From assembly GCA_036984305.1 (NCBI GenBank), contig BQWY01000001.1, forward strand, positions 1,943,501 through 2,007,500: a stretch of DNA of 64,000 nucleotides, read 5' to 3'. The notes beneath the pieces are model-generated. The model saw only the letters and a list, made by a program, of their open reading frames with translations, ran no database searches and was not told the origin of the DNA. The stretch is from Nitrospira sp. (lineage in GTDB: Bacteria > Nitrospirota > Nitrospiria > Nitrospirales > Nitrospiraceae). The position numbers and the translations under genes were made by a program. This document shows, one piece after another, positions 27,192 through 36,988 of this stretch (the first letter of the stretch is position 1; every line of letters starts with the position of its first letter).

Positions 27192-29555
27192 ATGTCGTTC
27201 TCGCTGCGCACATGCCCATGTCTGGCGCTCATCCTCGCCGGCCTCATGGGGTGCACGTCGAAGCCTGTCGAGGACGCGACGGCGGTGCACCACGAGCGGG
27301 CACGTCAACTCCTTGCCGCTGAACGTTATATAGAAGCCTTGGCGGAATACGACGACGCAGCGACGAAGAATCCGCAGGACGACGAAGCGCTCTATGAAGC
27401 CGCGCTCCTGCACATCAAGCTCGGTGGAGCGGAACATCTCGATGCGGCTCAGCGCGCCCTGGTTCGTGTCGTCAAACTGAATCCATCGCGTCCAGATGCC
27501 CATGTGCAGCTAGCCCGCTTCCTCCTGCTGAGTGGACAGCCTGCGAAAGCTCGCTTACATGCCGACGCCGTTTTGGCTCTTCAACCGCTTCATGCCGAGG
27601 CCCATCTGATCAAGGGACAAAGCTGGCTTCGTGATGGCAACCATGGGGACAGTCTCATCGAGCTGGGGAAAGCGATCAAGTCCGATCCCACTCGACCGGA
27701 GGGCTACCTCGAAGTGGCGAAACTTCGTGCGGTTCAACACCAATATAGCCAAGCTGAAGAGATCCTTCGTGCGGGTATGGCGCAGGCGCCCCGTTCCGTC
27801 GGTCTTCGCATGGCCCTGGGCGATCTGCTGGCGGTTTCGGGAAAGACGACCGAGGCGGTTGGAGTGTATCGGGAGGGTCTTGAGGTGGAACCGCAAAGCG
27901 GTCCGCTGTACCTCAAGCTGGCCGCCATCAGTTTCAAACAGAAACGGATGGTGGAGGCGGAGGCCCTCTATCGGAAATGGATCGACGTGCAACCGAACGA
28001 TGCCATGGCGCATGTCGCGCTGGCGCAGCTGTATCATTCCACAGGGCGTGGGAAAGACGCCCTCGCCGAACTGCAAGCTGCTCAACGGCTTGATCCAGGA
28101 TCCAGTGTGGTACGGGAGGCGTTGGTGACCTTCTATTTGGAAACAGGCTGGATTGAAGAGGCCGCCCATCACATCGATGCGTGGTTGGACGAACAGCCGA
28201 CGGACGTGTCCGCGCACGTGCTCCAGGCCCGCTTGCGTCTGGACCAACGCCGGACCGATGAAGCGCTGTCCCTGCTACGGGAGGCGGTCCGTCATGCCCC
28301 ACGGGCAGCCACCGTTCAACAGTACTTGGGAATCGCATTGGCCAAAGCGGGAAACATACCGGATGCCTTGGCGGCGCTCAGAGAAGCCAAGACGCTCGCG
28401 CCAGATTCGAGCGACATCCATACAAATTTGGCCCAGGTGTACCTGGCCGATGGGGCGCTTCATGTCGCCATCAAGGAAGCAGAGGAGGCAATACGGCTCA
28501 ATCCTCAAGCTCTCGCAGCCCTAAAAGTATTGGGCGATGCATACCTTCAAAACGGGAATGGAGCCCGAGCTTTGCCGTACTATGAGCAGGTAGCGAGCAT
28601 GACTCCCGATGATCCGAGAATCCATTACCGGCTCGGGATGGCGTTACGCGTCCGGGGCCGCGACGAGAAGGCGTTGGCTCATTTTGAGGAAGCCCTCGAG
28701 GGTCGCTCCCCCGACCTTGATGCCCTCGATCAGCTCGTCTCGTTGTTGGTCGTACAGGGGAAGGCTCAGCATGCCCGTGATCGCGTCGAGAGCCTTCTCG
28801 CGACGATGCCGGATGAACCACGGCTCCACAACTTGATGGGACAACTTCTAGCCCAGGCGCGCCGATTCGCGGAAGCGGAGTCCGCGTACAAGACGGCGCT
28901 GAAAATCGATAGCGGGCTGCTAGCTACTTACATTCATCTCGGGGTACTGTATGTGCAATGGGGCAAGGTGGCGGACGCGATCCGCCAGTTCGAGGCCGTT
29001 TCGGAGAAGCAGCCGCGGAATCCTGCGGCTTTGATGGTCGCAGGGGTGCTCTACGAGCAGCGCCGCGATATTGATCGTGCAGAGGCAAAATACCTTGCCG
29101 CGCTTGCGATCGAGCCGAATTTCGGCCCGGCCGCGAACAATCTCGCCTGGTTGTTGCTCGAGCATCGTCGTAACCCGAATCGCGCTCTCCCCTATGCAGA
29201 AACCGCGAGAGCGAGTCTGCCGCGCGACCCGCATGTGGCTGACACACTGGGGTGGGTACACTACCACATCGAAGGATACGAGAAGGCCGCCGCATTGCTG
29301 AAGGAGGCCCTCGACCGTATGCCCGACAGTCCGGTGGTGCTCTATCACTACGGCATGGCGCAATACCGGAACGGTCGCGGAACTGAAGCTGCCCAGGCAC
29401 TGAAGCGGTTCCTTGCTGTGAGCCCGTCAGATTCCCATGCCGACCAGGCGAAGAGCGTGCTTGCGAATCTCTCGGACAAGCACGCGAAACGAGACAACTC
29501 TTTGGGCAGCCGTTTCTCTCGACACGCGCTCGATCCCAGGATCCCGCTCGTATGA
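27192..29555 (+). CDS. prsT: TPR-repeat lipoprotein, PrsT-like
   Basis: The product (787 residues from the ATG at 27192, with GGGGA five bases upstream; 27171 also possible) has a lipoprotein signal ending LAGLMGC, then an almost continuous array of about twenty tetratricopeptide repeats (for example AAERYIEALAEYDDAATKNP, then NRALPYAETARASLP near the end). This is the architecture of PrsT, the TPR protein encoded next to exosortase A. It is thought to act as a periplasmic scaffold in exopolysaccharide export. Its stop overlaps the exosortase start (ATGA). Confidence 0.87.
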   Translation: MSFSLRTCPCLALILAGLMGCTSKPVEDATAVHHERARQLLAAERYIEALAEYDDAATKNPQDDEALYEAALLHIKLGGAEHLDAAQRALVRVVKLNPSRPDAHVQLARFLLLSGQPAKARLHADAVLALQPLHAEAHLIKGQSWLRDGNHGDSLIELGKAIKSDPTRPEGYLEVAKLRAVQHQYSQAEEILRAGMAQAPRSVGLRMALGDLLAVSGKTTEAVGVYREGLEVEPQSGPLYLKLAAISFKQKRMVEAEALYRKWIDVQPNDAMAHVALAQLYHSTGRGKDALAELQAAQRLDPGSSVVREALVTFYLETGWIEEAAHHIDAWLDEQPTDVSAHVLQARLRLDQRRTDEALSLLREAVRHAPRAATVQQYLGIALAKAGNIPDALAALREAKTLAPDSSDIHTNLAQVYLADGALHVAIKEAEEAIRLNPQALAALKVLGDAYLQNGNGARALPYYEQVASMTPDDPRIHYRLGMALRVRGRDEKALAHFEEALEGRSPDLDALDQLVSLLVVQGKAQHARDRVESLLATMPDEPRLHNLMGQLLAQARRFAEAESAYKTALKIDSGLLATYIHLGVLYVQWGKVADAIRQFEAVSEKQPRNPAALMVAGVLYEQRRDIDRAEAKYLAALAIEPNFGPAANNLAWLLLEHRRNPNRALPYAETARASLPRDPHVADTLGWVHYHIEGYEKAAALLKEALDRMPDSPVVLYHYGMAQYRNGRGTEAAQALKRFLAVSPSDSHADQAKSVLANLSDKHAKRDNSLGSRFSRHALDPRIPLV

Positions 29556-30541
29556 GCCAGAGTTTAGATCATCCCACCCCGGCTGTACTTCATAGGGGAT
29601 CTCGGCGTTTCACTCCATGGCAGCAAGCGTCGGTGAGCGCAATTCTCGCAATCCTGTGTGCGGTTTGGCTGTACTGGTCAACAATCATGTCGATGACGCA
29701 GGCTTGGCTCGGCTCGAGAACATTTGCCCACGGCGTGTTGGTGCTTCCTGCCACCGGTTATTTGCTCTGGTGTCGACGGTCGAGCCTGGTTGGTCTGATC
29801 CCCGCTCCGACTGCCATGGGGCTCGTCTGTTTGGCGCTGACCGGCGCTCTATGGGTGGCAGGGACGGTTACCAACTCGGATTGGCTCCAGCAGGTAGCCG
29901 TGATTGCCATGTTGCCGGGCATTCTCTGGGCCATCATGGGCAGCGATGTCGTGCGACAATTGGCCTGGCCGTTGGGGTTTCTCGTGTTCATGCTTCCTGT
30001 CGGGACCTCATTCGAACCCTGGCTCCAGGATCTGACAGGGCAGATGATCGTCGTCGGCCTAGGCGTGACCGGAATCCCGTATCTCTACGAAGGGCATTTC
30101 ATCACGCTTCCCTCTGGCACATGGGAAGTCGCGCCGGATTGCGGGGGCTTGCGGTATCTGCTGCCGGGTCTTGCGGTCGGCTATGCCTTCTCGGCGCTCG
30201 TGTATCGGCAGCCGATACGCCGCTGGCTATTCCTGGTAGTGTGCGCCGTGGTCCTGATACTGGCCAATGGACTTCGCGCGTATGGTGTCATGGTCGGGGA
30301 TTATCTCGGCATCACCGAGGGAGCCGATCATCGAGTCTTCAGCTACACCATCTATGGATTCACGGTTCTGTGGTTGTTTTGGTTTGGACTTCGCTGGCAA
30401 GAGCATTCGATGTTGCCGCCGTCAGCGGCCACCAGCGAACTGGTGGGGGGTGCTCCCCATCCTCGGCACGCGATCCAAATGGTCCTGCTCACGGTGATCG
30501 TCCTGGCTCTCGCTCCTTTGAGTCTTTGGTGGCGAGCGTAA
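29552..30541 (+). CDS. xrtA: Exosortase (PEP-CTERM transpeptidase)
   Basis: The 329-residue integral membrane protein has about eight hydrophobic segments. The family catalytic triad is visible: Cys197 in APDCGGLRYLLPG, Arg242 in NGLRAYGVMVGDY, His260 in ADHRVFSYTIYG. The Cys motif reads C-G-G-L rather than the commoner C-S-G-L, and the His motif is longer than the usual H-x-x-Y-G. It should cleave the VPLPGT/VPIPGT signals of the two proteins encoded just upstream and attach them to a carrier. The C-terminal extension of about 50 residues has one more hydrophobic segment and no EpsI-like domain. Confidence 0.87.
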   Translation: MSQSLDHPTPAVLHRGSRRFTPWQQASVSAILAILCAVWLYWSTIMSMTQAWLGSRTFAHGVLVLPATGYLLWCRRSSLVGLIPAPTAMGLVCLALTGALWVAGTVTNSDWLQQVAVIAMLPGILWAIMGSDVVRQLAWPLGFLVFMLPVGTSFEPWLQDLTGQMIVVGLGVTGIPYLYEGHFITLPSGTWEVAPDCGGLRYLLPGLAVGYAFSALVYRQPIRRWLFLVVCAVVLILANGLRAYGVMVGDYLGITEGADHRVFSYTIYGFTVLWLFWFGLRWQEHSMLPPSAATSELVGGAPHPRHAIQMVLLTVIVLALAPLSLWWRA

Positions 30542-30845
30542 GGGTCTAGCTCAATAAGCCCCTGCCTCCTCAGACGGAAATTGCAGCACGCTTCGCTTTC
30601 TCATCGAGATGCGACGTATCGGGTTCATGTCGGTATGAAGAGACTATTGTCCGTTCGTGGATGGTCCCGATCTATCTGACCCAATCTACAGGGGCGCCGT
30701 GACTCCCATGGAATCGGCAGCCCATTCTACGGGCGTTGGTCACTTGGCCTCAATCGTTCGTAGCCGCTAGGTCTCGCCCTGTTTTCTCCGTATTCCGCTC
30801 GCCCTGATCCAGACGAATCGATTCGCCTTGAAGTGGGGACTTCCT
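30542..30845. other. Intergenic region, about 300 bases
   Basis: No gene or clear structure was seen between the exosortase and aminotransferase genes. It may carry the promoter of the downstream three-gene unit. Confidence 0.5.
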
Positions 30846-32003
30846 ATGCCCGAATTCATACCCTTTCATAAGCCCGACATCGGCGACGCCGAGATCGCCG
30901 CGGTGGTCGATGTGCTCCGGAGCGGATGGCTCACGACAGGGGCCAAAACGAAGCAGTTCGAAAGCGAGTTTGCTGCGAAGGTCGGGGCGCAGTATGCGGT
31001 GGCCGTCAACTCCTGTACCGCCGCCTTACATCTTGCGCTTGAAGCGAACGGAGTAGGCGAGGGTGATGAAGTGATTGTCCCGACGATGACGTTCGCGGCC
31101 ACGGCGGAGGTCGTCGCATATCTGAGAGCCAAACCCGTGCTGGTGGATTGCGCGCCGGATACGCTGAATGTGACCGCCGACGCTGTCGCGCGGGCAGTGA
31201 CTACGAGAACGAAGGCCATCATCCCGGTGCATTTCGGCGGGCATCCCTGCGACATGGACGGCATTCGGGCGGTGGCGCGCGCACGGCGTCTGCGCGTCAT
31301 CGACGATGCCGCGCACGCCTTTCCGGCCCGCTATCGTGGCCGCATGGTTGGCAGTCTCTCGGATGCCACCTGCTTTTCCTTCTATGCCACCAAGAACATC
31401 ACGACCGGAGAGGGCGGGATGGTCACCACGGATGATGCCAACGTCGCTGCGCGAATGCGGACGATGAGCCTCCATGGTCTCAGTCGCGACGCGTGGAATC
31501 GCTATGCTGCCGGTGCAGCCTGGTACTATGAAATTCTCTCGCCCGGTTTCAAGTACAACCTGACGGACATCGCGGCGGCCCTTGGACTTGTGCAGCTTGG
31601 ACGGTGCGACGCATTTCTGAAAGCGCGGGAACGCTTGGTGGCCTTGTACGATGAGGGCTTTGCCGACCTCCCTGAAATTCAACGACCACGGGCAGCGAAT
31701 CATGTCCAACACGCGTGGCATCTGTATGTCGTTCAACTCGATCTCGACCGGTTGCACATCGGGCGGGATGAGTTTATCCGCCGTCTGAACGAAGCAGGGA
31801 TTGGGTGCAGCGTCCATTTCATTCCCCTCCACTTGCATCCGTACTACCGGGACACCTGGGGCTATCGTCCCGACGATCTGCCGGCTGCGACAGCGGCGTT
31901 TCAGCGCATCATCTCGCTGCCCCTTTACCCAACCATGACCGAGGACGACCTCCAGCGCGTCGTGAGAACTGTGAGAGGCCTCGTGAAAGGACATCGGCGA
32001 TGA
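30846..32003 (+). CDS. DegT/DnrJ/EryC1-type sugar aminotransferase
   Basis: The 385-residue protein (ATG at 30846, with GGGGA upstream) starts IPFHKPDIGDAEIAAVVDVL and SGWLTTGAKTKQFE, the standard opening of nucleotide-sugar aminotransferases. The PLP lysine lies in CFSFYATKNITTGEGGMV, and the substrate-binding FKYNLTDIAAALGLVQL motif follows. Its partner is the 4,6-dehydratase domain encoded by the next gene, which it overlaps by four bases. Together they should convert UDP-GlcNAc (or a similar sugar) to the UDP-4-amino-4,6-dideoxy sugar, as PglE/PglF-type pairs do. No acetyltransferase of the PglD type is present next to them. Confidence 0.88.
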   Translation: MPEFIPFHKPDIGDAEIAAVVDVLRSGWLTTGAKTKQFESEFAAKVGAQYAVAVNSCTAALHLALEANGVGEGDEVIVPTMTFAATAEVVAYLRAKPVLVDCAPDTLNVTADAVARAVTTRTKAIIPVHFGGHPCDMDGIRAVARARRLRVIDDAAHAFPARYRGRMVGSLSDATCFSFYATKNITTGEGGMVTTDDANVAARMRTMSLHGLSRDAWNRYAAGAAWYYEILSPGFKYNLTDIAAALGLVQLGRCDAFLKARERLVALYDEGFADLPEIQRPRAANHVQHAWHLYVVQLDLDRLHIGRDEFIRRLNEAGIGCSVHFIPLHLHPYYRDTWGYRPDDLPAATAAFQRIISLPLYPTMTEDDLQRVVRTVRGLVKGHRR

Positions 32004-34636
32004 TCAAGCGCGCATTTGATCTGCTGGCAGCCGTGGTCGGACTATTCCTGACTTGGCCGCTGTGGCTGGTGTTGGCAGCCCTGATCAAGCTCGATTCTCG
32101 CGGTCCCGTGTTTTTCACGCAGATGCGCGTGGGAAAGAATCTCAAACCGTTCTCATTATTCAAATTCCGTACAATGGTCGCCGGGGCCGAGACGTCGGGG
32201 ATTTCGATCACCGTCGGAGCGGATTCGCGAATCACTCGTGTGGGTCGCTGGTTGCGGAGGACAAAACTGGATGAACTCCCTCAGCTCCTCAATATTCTCA
32301 AAGGTGAGATGAGCATTGTCGGCCCGAGGCCTGAAGTGCCTCGCTATGTCGAGCTGTTTCGGAACGAGTTTGCAGACATTTTGGTGCTACGGCCGGGCCT
32401 CACCGATTTGGCTTCACTAAAATATCTCGACGAAGCGGGCATCCTGGCGTGCGCCGAGCAGCCGGAGATAGCTTACTGCCAACAGATCCTCCCGGAAAAG
32501 ATCGGGTTGGCAAGGCTGTATGTCAGACATGCGTCCGTGGCGCTTGACCTGGCCATTATCGTTCAAACGCTGCTGAAGCTCCTCGGGGTGCCCTTCGTGT
32601 TCTGTGATTTAGCCGGGCCCAGCCTCCCGGCTAAAATTAGATCATGGTCCATGACAGGCCGCATAAAAGCGATGATTCTAAAGTGGCGGCGGCCCCTCAT
32701 TATCATGTTGGACATTGGCCTGATCATTGCAGCCAATTACCTAGCATTTTGGTTGCGGTTCGACGGAGAGATTCCGTCCGATCAATATGCGCTGTTCGTA
32801 GAGATGGCGCCCTGGCTAGTGGCCATACGCGGCATGGCGTTCGTCGCCTTCCGCCTGAATGAGGGGCTCTGGCGATATGTCAGCATGTGGGACATGCAGA
32901 ATATCCTCGCCGGTGTGACGACGAGCACGGTGGCCTTCTACGTTCTCGTGCGCTGGGGGATGCACCTGTATGCATACCCTCGTTCGATTTTTGTCATCGA
33001 CACCTTCTTGCTGATTGGCTTCGTCACGGGAGTGCGGCTTCCAAATAGAATCCTGCGCGACCGATTCGTCTTCCGCTCGAAAACGAAGGCTTTGATCGTG
33101 GGGGCAGGGGACTCGGGTGAACGGATTGCTCGAGAGATGCGGATGCACCCTTCCTATCGATACCGCCCGATCGGGTTCGTCGACGACGACCCTGCACTCC
33201 TGAATCAGCGGATTCATGGCGTCAAAGTGCTTGGAACTCTGCCGGACCTGCAAAGGCTGGTCGTGGAGCATGAGCCGCATGAGGTCATTCTGGCGATACC
33301 AGGTATGCCACAAGCGCTGCTACGGAAGATCGTGTCCGAGCTCGAGCCCTTTAAAGTGACCATCAAGATCTTGCCCGGCCTCAAAGACGTTCTGGCGGAC
33401 CATACGAGTCTCAGTCAGATCCGAAGCGTGGATATGAGCGATCTGCTGCCACGCGCTGAAATACGCCTGGACGCGAATGCCCTGCGTAACCTCATTCAAG
33501 ACCGGAGGATCATGATTACGGGAGCTGGAGGCTCGATTGGCTCTGAGCTTGCCAGGCAAACGGCCGGGCTGCAGCCCGAGGCATTGGTCCTCTTCGAGCG
33601 CCATGAGAACAGTCTCTATACGATCGCCAAGCAACTGGAGGATCGCCGCCTCTCGGCCTGTGTACACCCCGTCATCGGTGACGTCACCGATGCACGTCGG
33701 CTCTCGGTCATCCTCAAGCAATACCGACCGCATATTATCTTCCACGCTGCGGCGCATAAGCATGTACCGTTAGTGGAGATGAATATTACGGAGGCCATCA
33801 AGAATAACTGCATGGGCACGCGCCTGGTTGCAGAGGCGGCCGACCGATTCGGCGTGGAACGCTTTGTGCTGATTTCAACGGACAAGGCGGTCAATCCGAC
33901 CAGCGTAATGGGGGCCTCCAAGCGCGTCGCCGAACTCATTGTCCAAGATATGGCACGCCATAGCCGGACGTGCTTCCTCACCGTTCGCTTTGGCAACGTG
34001 TTGGGCAGCAGCGGCAGCGTTCTCCTGCGTTTCCAGGAACAAATCAAAGACGGCGGTCCCGTCACGGTGACGCACCCAGAGATCCGTCGCTATTTTATGC
34101 TCATCCCAGAGGCGGTCCATCTCGTCATGCAAGCCGCCTCGTTAAAAGAGCAAGGCGCCATCTACGTTCTGGACATGGGGGAGCAGATCAAGGTTCTCGA
34201 TCTAGCACGCAACCTGATTCGGCTCTCGGGTTTCTTGCCGGGGCGGGAGATTCCTATCCGGTTCGTTGGTCTTCGGCCGGGTGAGAAGTTGCACGAGGAA
34301 CTCGTTGGAGTGGGGGAATTAGTTGAGAGGTCTTCAATCGACAAGATCCTTCGAATCCGGCGGATGGGCTCGGCCGGCGCCGAAGAGGTATCCGCCATGA
34401 TGATGGCCCTCGAGGCAGCCGCCTATCTGAACAACGGTGCCACTGGTATTGACCGTCTGCACGATCTCGTACCTGATTTTCATCGCCCAGACACCGAGGA
34501 GGACGCTACAACTCCGGATGCCGATTGGGTTGAGGAGGAGCCGGCCTATTCGATCGCTCGATCAGGAGGCGGAGCAGAGCGTCTGGCCTTCAATCACGAA
34601 GGCGCTCAACCCATCATTTCCCCGCGATCGCCATGA
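32000..34636 (+). CDS. Phosphoglycosyl transferase fused to 4,6-dehydratase
   Basis: The 878-residue protein is a two-part fusion. Residues 1-205 are a bacterial sugar transferase (PglC/WcaJ type): re-entrant hydrophobic helix at 8-28, KFRTM near 55-59, catalytic Asp91-Glu92 in TKLDELPQLLN, then SIVGPRPE. After a linker, residues 230-345 carry about four membrane segments, followed by a first Rossmann unit (VGAGDSGE, 367-374) and the SDR-type 4,6-dehydratase: TGAGGSIG (507-514) and STDKAVNPTSVMGASKR (626-642), with M-x3-K in place of Y-x3-K as in WbpM/FlaA1/PglF. So one polypeptide makes the keto-sugar and later loads the finished sugar phosphate on undecaprenyl phosphate. The C-terminal tail of about 60 residues is acidic. 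Confidence 0.9.
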   Translation: MIKRAFDLLAAVVGLFLTWPLWLVLAALIKLDSRGPVFFTQMRVGKNLKPFSLFKFRTMVAGAETSGISITVGADSRITRVGRWLRRTKLDELPQLLNILKGEMSIVGPRPEVPRYVELFRNEFADILVLRPGLTDLASLKYLDEAGILACAEQPEIAYCQQILPEKIGLARLYVRHASVALDLAIIVQTLLKLLGVPFVFCDLAGPSLPAKIRSWSMTGRIKAMILKWRRPLIIMLDIGLIIAANYLAFWLRFDGEIPSDQYALFVEMAPWLVAIRGMAFVAFRLNEGLWRYVSMWDMQNILAGVTTSTVAFYVLVRWGMHLYAYPRSIFVIDTFLLIGFVTGVRLPNRILRDRFVFRSKTKALIVGAGDSGERIAREMRMHPSYRYRPIGFVDDDPALLNQRIHGVKVLGTLPDLQRLVVEHEPHEVILAIPGMPQALLRKIVSELEPFKVTIKILPGLKDVLADHTSLSQIRSVDMSDLLPRAEIRLDANALRNLIQDRRIMITGAGGSIGSELARQTAGLQPEALVLFERHENSLYTIAKQLEDRRLSACVHPVIGDVTDARRLSVILKQYRPHIIFHAAAHKHVPLVEMNITEAIKNNCMGTRLVAEAADRFGVERFVLISTDKAVNPTSVMGASKRVAELIVQDMARHSRTCFLTVRFGNVLGSSGSVLLRFQEQIKDGGPVTVTHPEIRRYFMLIPEAVHLVMQAASLKEQGAIYVLDMGEQIKVLDLARNLIRLSGFLPGREIPIRFVGLRPGEKLHEELVGVGELVERSSIDKILRIRRMGSAGAEEVSAMMMALEAAAYLNNGATGIDRLHDLVPDFHRPDTEEDATTPDADWVEEEPAYSIARSGGGAERLAFNHEGAQPIISPRSP

Positions 34637-34693
34637 CGACGCTCCTCCGATCACGGCCATGATGGATAGAAAGCGATGGACAAGGTGGAACCT

Positions 34694-36988
34694 ATGTCTC
34701 TTAGTATGACGTCCAATCCTACGAGCTCCGCGGCTTCCATGCTTCTTGAATACTGGGGTATGGCGTTGCGCCGGAAATGGATCTTGATCGGAGCCGTCTT
34801 TCTCTCCGTGGCAGTCGCCGTCGTCTATTGCAAGCTGGCAACCAAAGTCTATCGCTCCGAGACGCTGATTCTTCTGGAAGATCAAAAGATCCCGGAGAAT
34901 TATGTCCAGGGAGCTGCTGAAGCTAACAGCAATTTTGAGCGACGCATTTTTGTCATTGAGACGCAAGTCCGAAACAGAACACGCCTCGAGGAAATCCGAA
35001 AGGAATTCAATCTCTATCCAGAGGAGGTCGAGGAATTTGGCCCCGAGTGGGCAATCGGCAAGATGAACGCGTCGATCGTGGTCGCCACGGTGAGCAAAGG
35101 GGTTGTGGCGGGTCCGAACAACATCGGCGCGTTTACGGTCTCCTTTGCCCATGAGGACCCCGCCACGGCGATGAACGTCTCTTCCCGCATTGCAGCCGTA
35201 CTGATCGAGGAGGACCTCAAGGACCGCACGCATGCCGCGGAAGGCACAACGGAGTTTTTGGATATCGAGGTGAACAGAGTCAAGCTTCAAATAGACAAGA
35301 AAGAGGAGGAAATTAGTCGATTCAAATCCCAGCATGTCGGGCAACTCCCTCAGCAGCTCGAGACGAACCTTCGAGTATTGGACCGTCTGCACAATGATCT
35401 GAATGCGGTTGGCGAAGCTTTGCGGCGCCACGCGGATCGTCTGACATTGGTCGAAAGCGCAATCGACCAATATCTACAATTCGGGGTGATCATTCCCACG
35501 TTGGTCAATGGCACCGTCCAACCCAATCCGTCATTCGCCAAACTGAATGAACTGCGAGATAAGCTCGCCAAACTGGAAGCCGAGTTCTGGGACGGATATC
35601 CCGAAGTCGTACTCACAAGGGAGGAAATCAAACAGCTCGAGCAGAAATTGCGCCGGCAGTACGACCCTGAAAGTGACAAGTCCGATGAGCAGGCGATGGA
35701 CCCCTATTACCACGATCTCAAGAAACAGCTGACGGAAATCAAGAACGAGCGGGCATTGCTCCTCGAACGTCAGCGGGTACTTCGATCCGAGAAGAAGGAG
35801 TACGACAATCTCGTGGAGACGGCTCCAACGGTAGAGCAGGAATTACTCACGCTGATGCGGGATTATGAAAACTTGAAGAGCAGCTATCAATCACTGCTGG
35901 ACAAACGTCTACATGCGCTGGTTGCGGAGAATCTGGAGAAGCGACAAAAGGGCGCCCAGCTGCGGATTCTGGAAGAAGCCAGGTTTCCTCGTGTTCCCGA
36001 ACGACCGAACCAGCCGCGCGTGCTCATTCTTGGCTTGCTCTTCGGCTGCGCGTTCGGAATGGGAATGGCGGTGCTCGTAGAACAATTGTATCCGCAGTTC
36101 CGCCGACCTGAAGACATCGAAATGCTCTTCGGCCCGCAGCTACTTGCCGTTATCCCCGACTTCAGTCTCGAGTCCGCCTACAGGACCTGGAGGCGGTTCA
36201 TTCCAACCTACCCCTTTGGCAGGGAAGCAAAGCTCAGCCTAGGCGGCGACCCCCTCCTTCCAGAACGGAGAGAGGCCAAGGGCAACGGCCTGCCGAATGG
36301 GCAGGCGATTCAAGAGAGTTTTGTGGCGAAATGGTTTCCCAGTTCAATGGTGGCTGAGCAATATCGAGTCGCCGCCACTCGGCTCTCACTGATCAGCGCA
36401 AAAGAGCGGTGCACTGTGCTCGCCGTGACGAGTGCAGTGAAAGGAGAGGGGAAGACCACGACGGTGATCAATCTCGGGTACACACTGGCCCGGGATCTGG
36501 GCAAGCGGGTGCTCCTCATCGATTGCGACTTCAAGTTTCCCGGACTTCAACAGTTTACGGAAGAGGACTGCAATTGCGGGCTTGCCGACTATTTAGCAAA
36601 CGACGTAGACATCGACGAATGCCTGGTGGGGTGTGGCGAGGCACCTTGCTGGATCCTTCCCGTCGGAAACCGGGTCGTCAACTCCACTGAACTCTTGAAG
36701 ACCGACCGACTATCCGTTCTGTTGCAGGGGCTGCGAGACCGGTTCGACTTCATTCTCCTCAACACTCCTCCCATTCTTGCTCAAGCGACCATGAATGTGT
36801 TGGCGGGGCATGCCGATGGCCTTCTCCTCGTCGTAAGAGCAAACCGTACGCCGCACGACGTCGTCAAACGCGCGGTTAGCTCACTCAAGAGCACCAAACC
36901 ACTCCATGTGGTGCTCAACGCCGTTGGCAATCAAAGCCTGCCTTCGTATATCTACGAGTACGGCGAGCTCCAAACGCGTGTCCCATAA
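34694..36988 (+). CDS. Wzz chain-length protein fused to BY-kinase
   Basis: The 764-residue protein (ATG at 34694, with AAGGTGG upstream) has a first membrane helix (ILIGAVFLSVAVAVVYC), a long coiled-coil periplasmic region, a second helix (ILGLLFGCAFGMGMAVL) and a cytoplasmic kinase-like domain. The kinase has Walker A SAVKGEGKTTTV (near residue 580) and Walker A' LLIDCDFKF. Walker B reads FILLNTPP, with Asn where the family has Asp. The C-terminus has a tyrosine cluster (YIYEYGEL) typical of autophosphorylated BY-kinases. It should control polymer chain length and export; the Walker B change raises doubt about kinase activity. Confidence 0.87.
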   Translation: MSLSMTSNPTSSAASMLLEYWGMALRRKWILIGAVFLSVAVAVVYCKLATKVYRSETLILLEDQKIPENYVQGAAEANSNFERRIFVIETQVRNRTRLEEIRKEFNLYPEEVEEFGPEWAIGKMNASIVVATVSKGVVAGPNNIGAFTVSFAHEDPATAMNVSSRIAAVLIEEDLKDRTHAAEGTTEFLDIEVNRVKLQIDKKEEEISRFKSQHVGQLPQQLETNLRVLDRLHNDLNAVGEALRRHADRLTLVESAIDQYLQFGVIIPTLVNGTVQPNPSFAKLNELRDKLAKLEAEFWDGYPEVVLTREEIKQLEQKLRRQYDPESDKSDEQAMDPYYHDLKKQLTEIKNERALLLERQRVLRSEKKEYDNLVETAPTVEQELLTLMRDYENLKSSYQSLLDKRLHALVAENLEKRQKGAQLRILEEARFPRVPERPNQPRVLILGLLFGCAFGMGMAVLVEQLYPQFRRPEDIEMLFGPQLLAVIPDFSLESAYRTWRRFIPTYPFGREAKLSLGGDPLLPERREAKGNGLPNGQAIQESFVAKWFPSSMVAEQYRVAATRLSLISAKERCTVLAVTSAVKGEGKTTTVINLGYTLARDLGKRVLLIDCDFKFPGLQQFTEEDCNCGLADYLANDVDIDECLVGCGEAPCWILPVGNRVVNSTELLKTDRLSVLLQGLRDRFDFILLNTPPILAQATMNVLAGHADGLLLVVRANRTPHDVVKRAVSSLKSTKPLHVVLNAVGNQSLPSYIYEYGELQTRVP

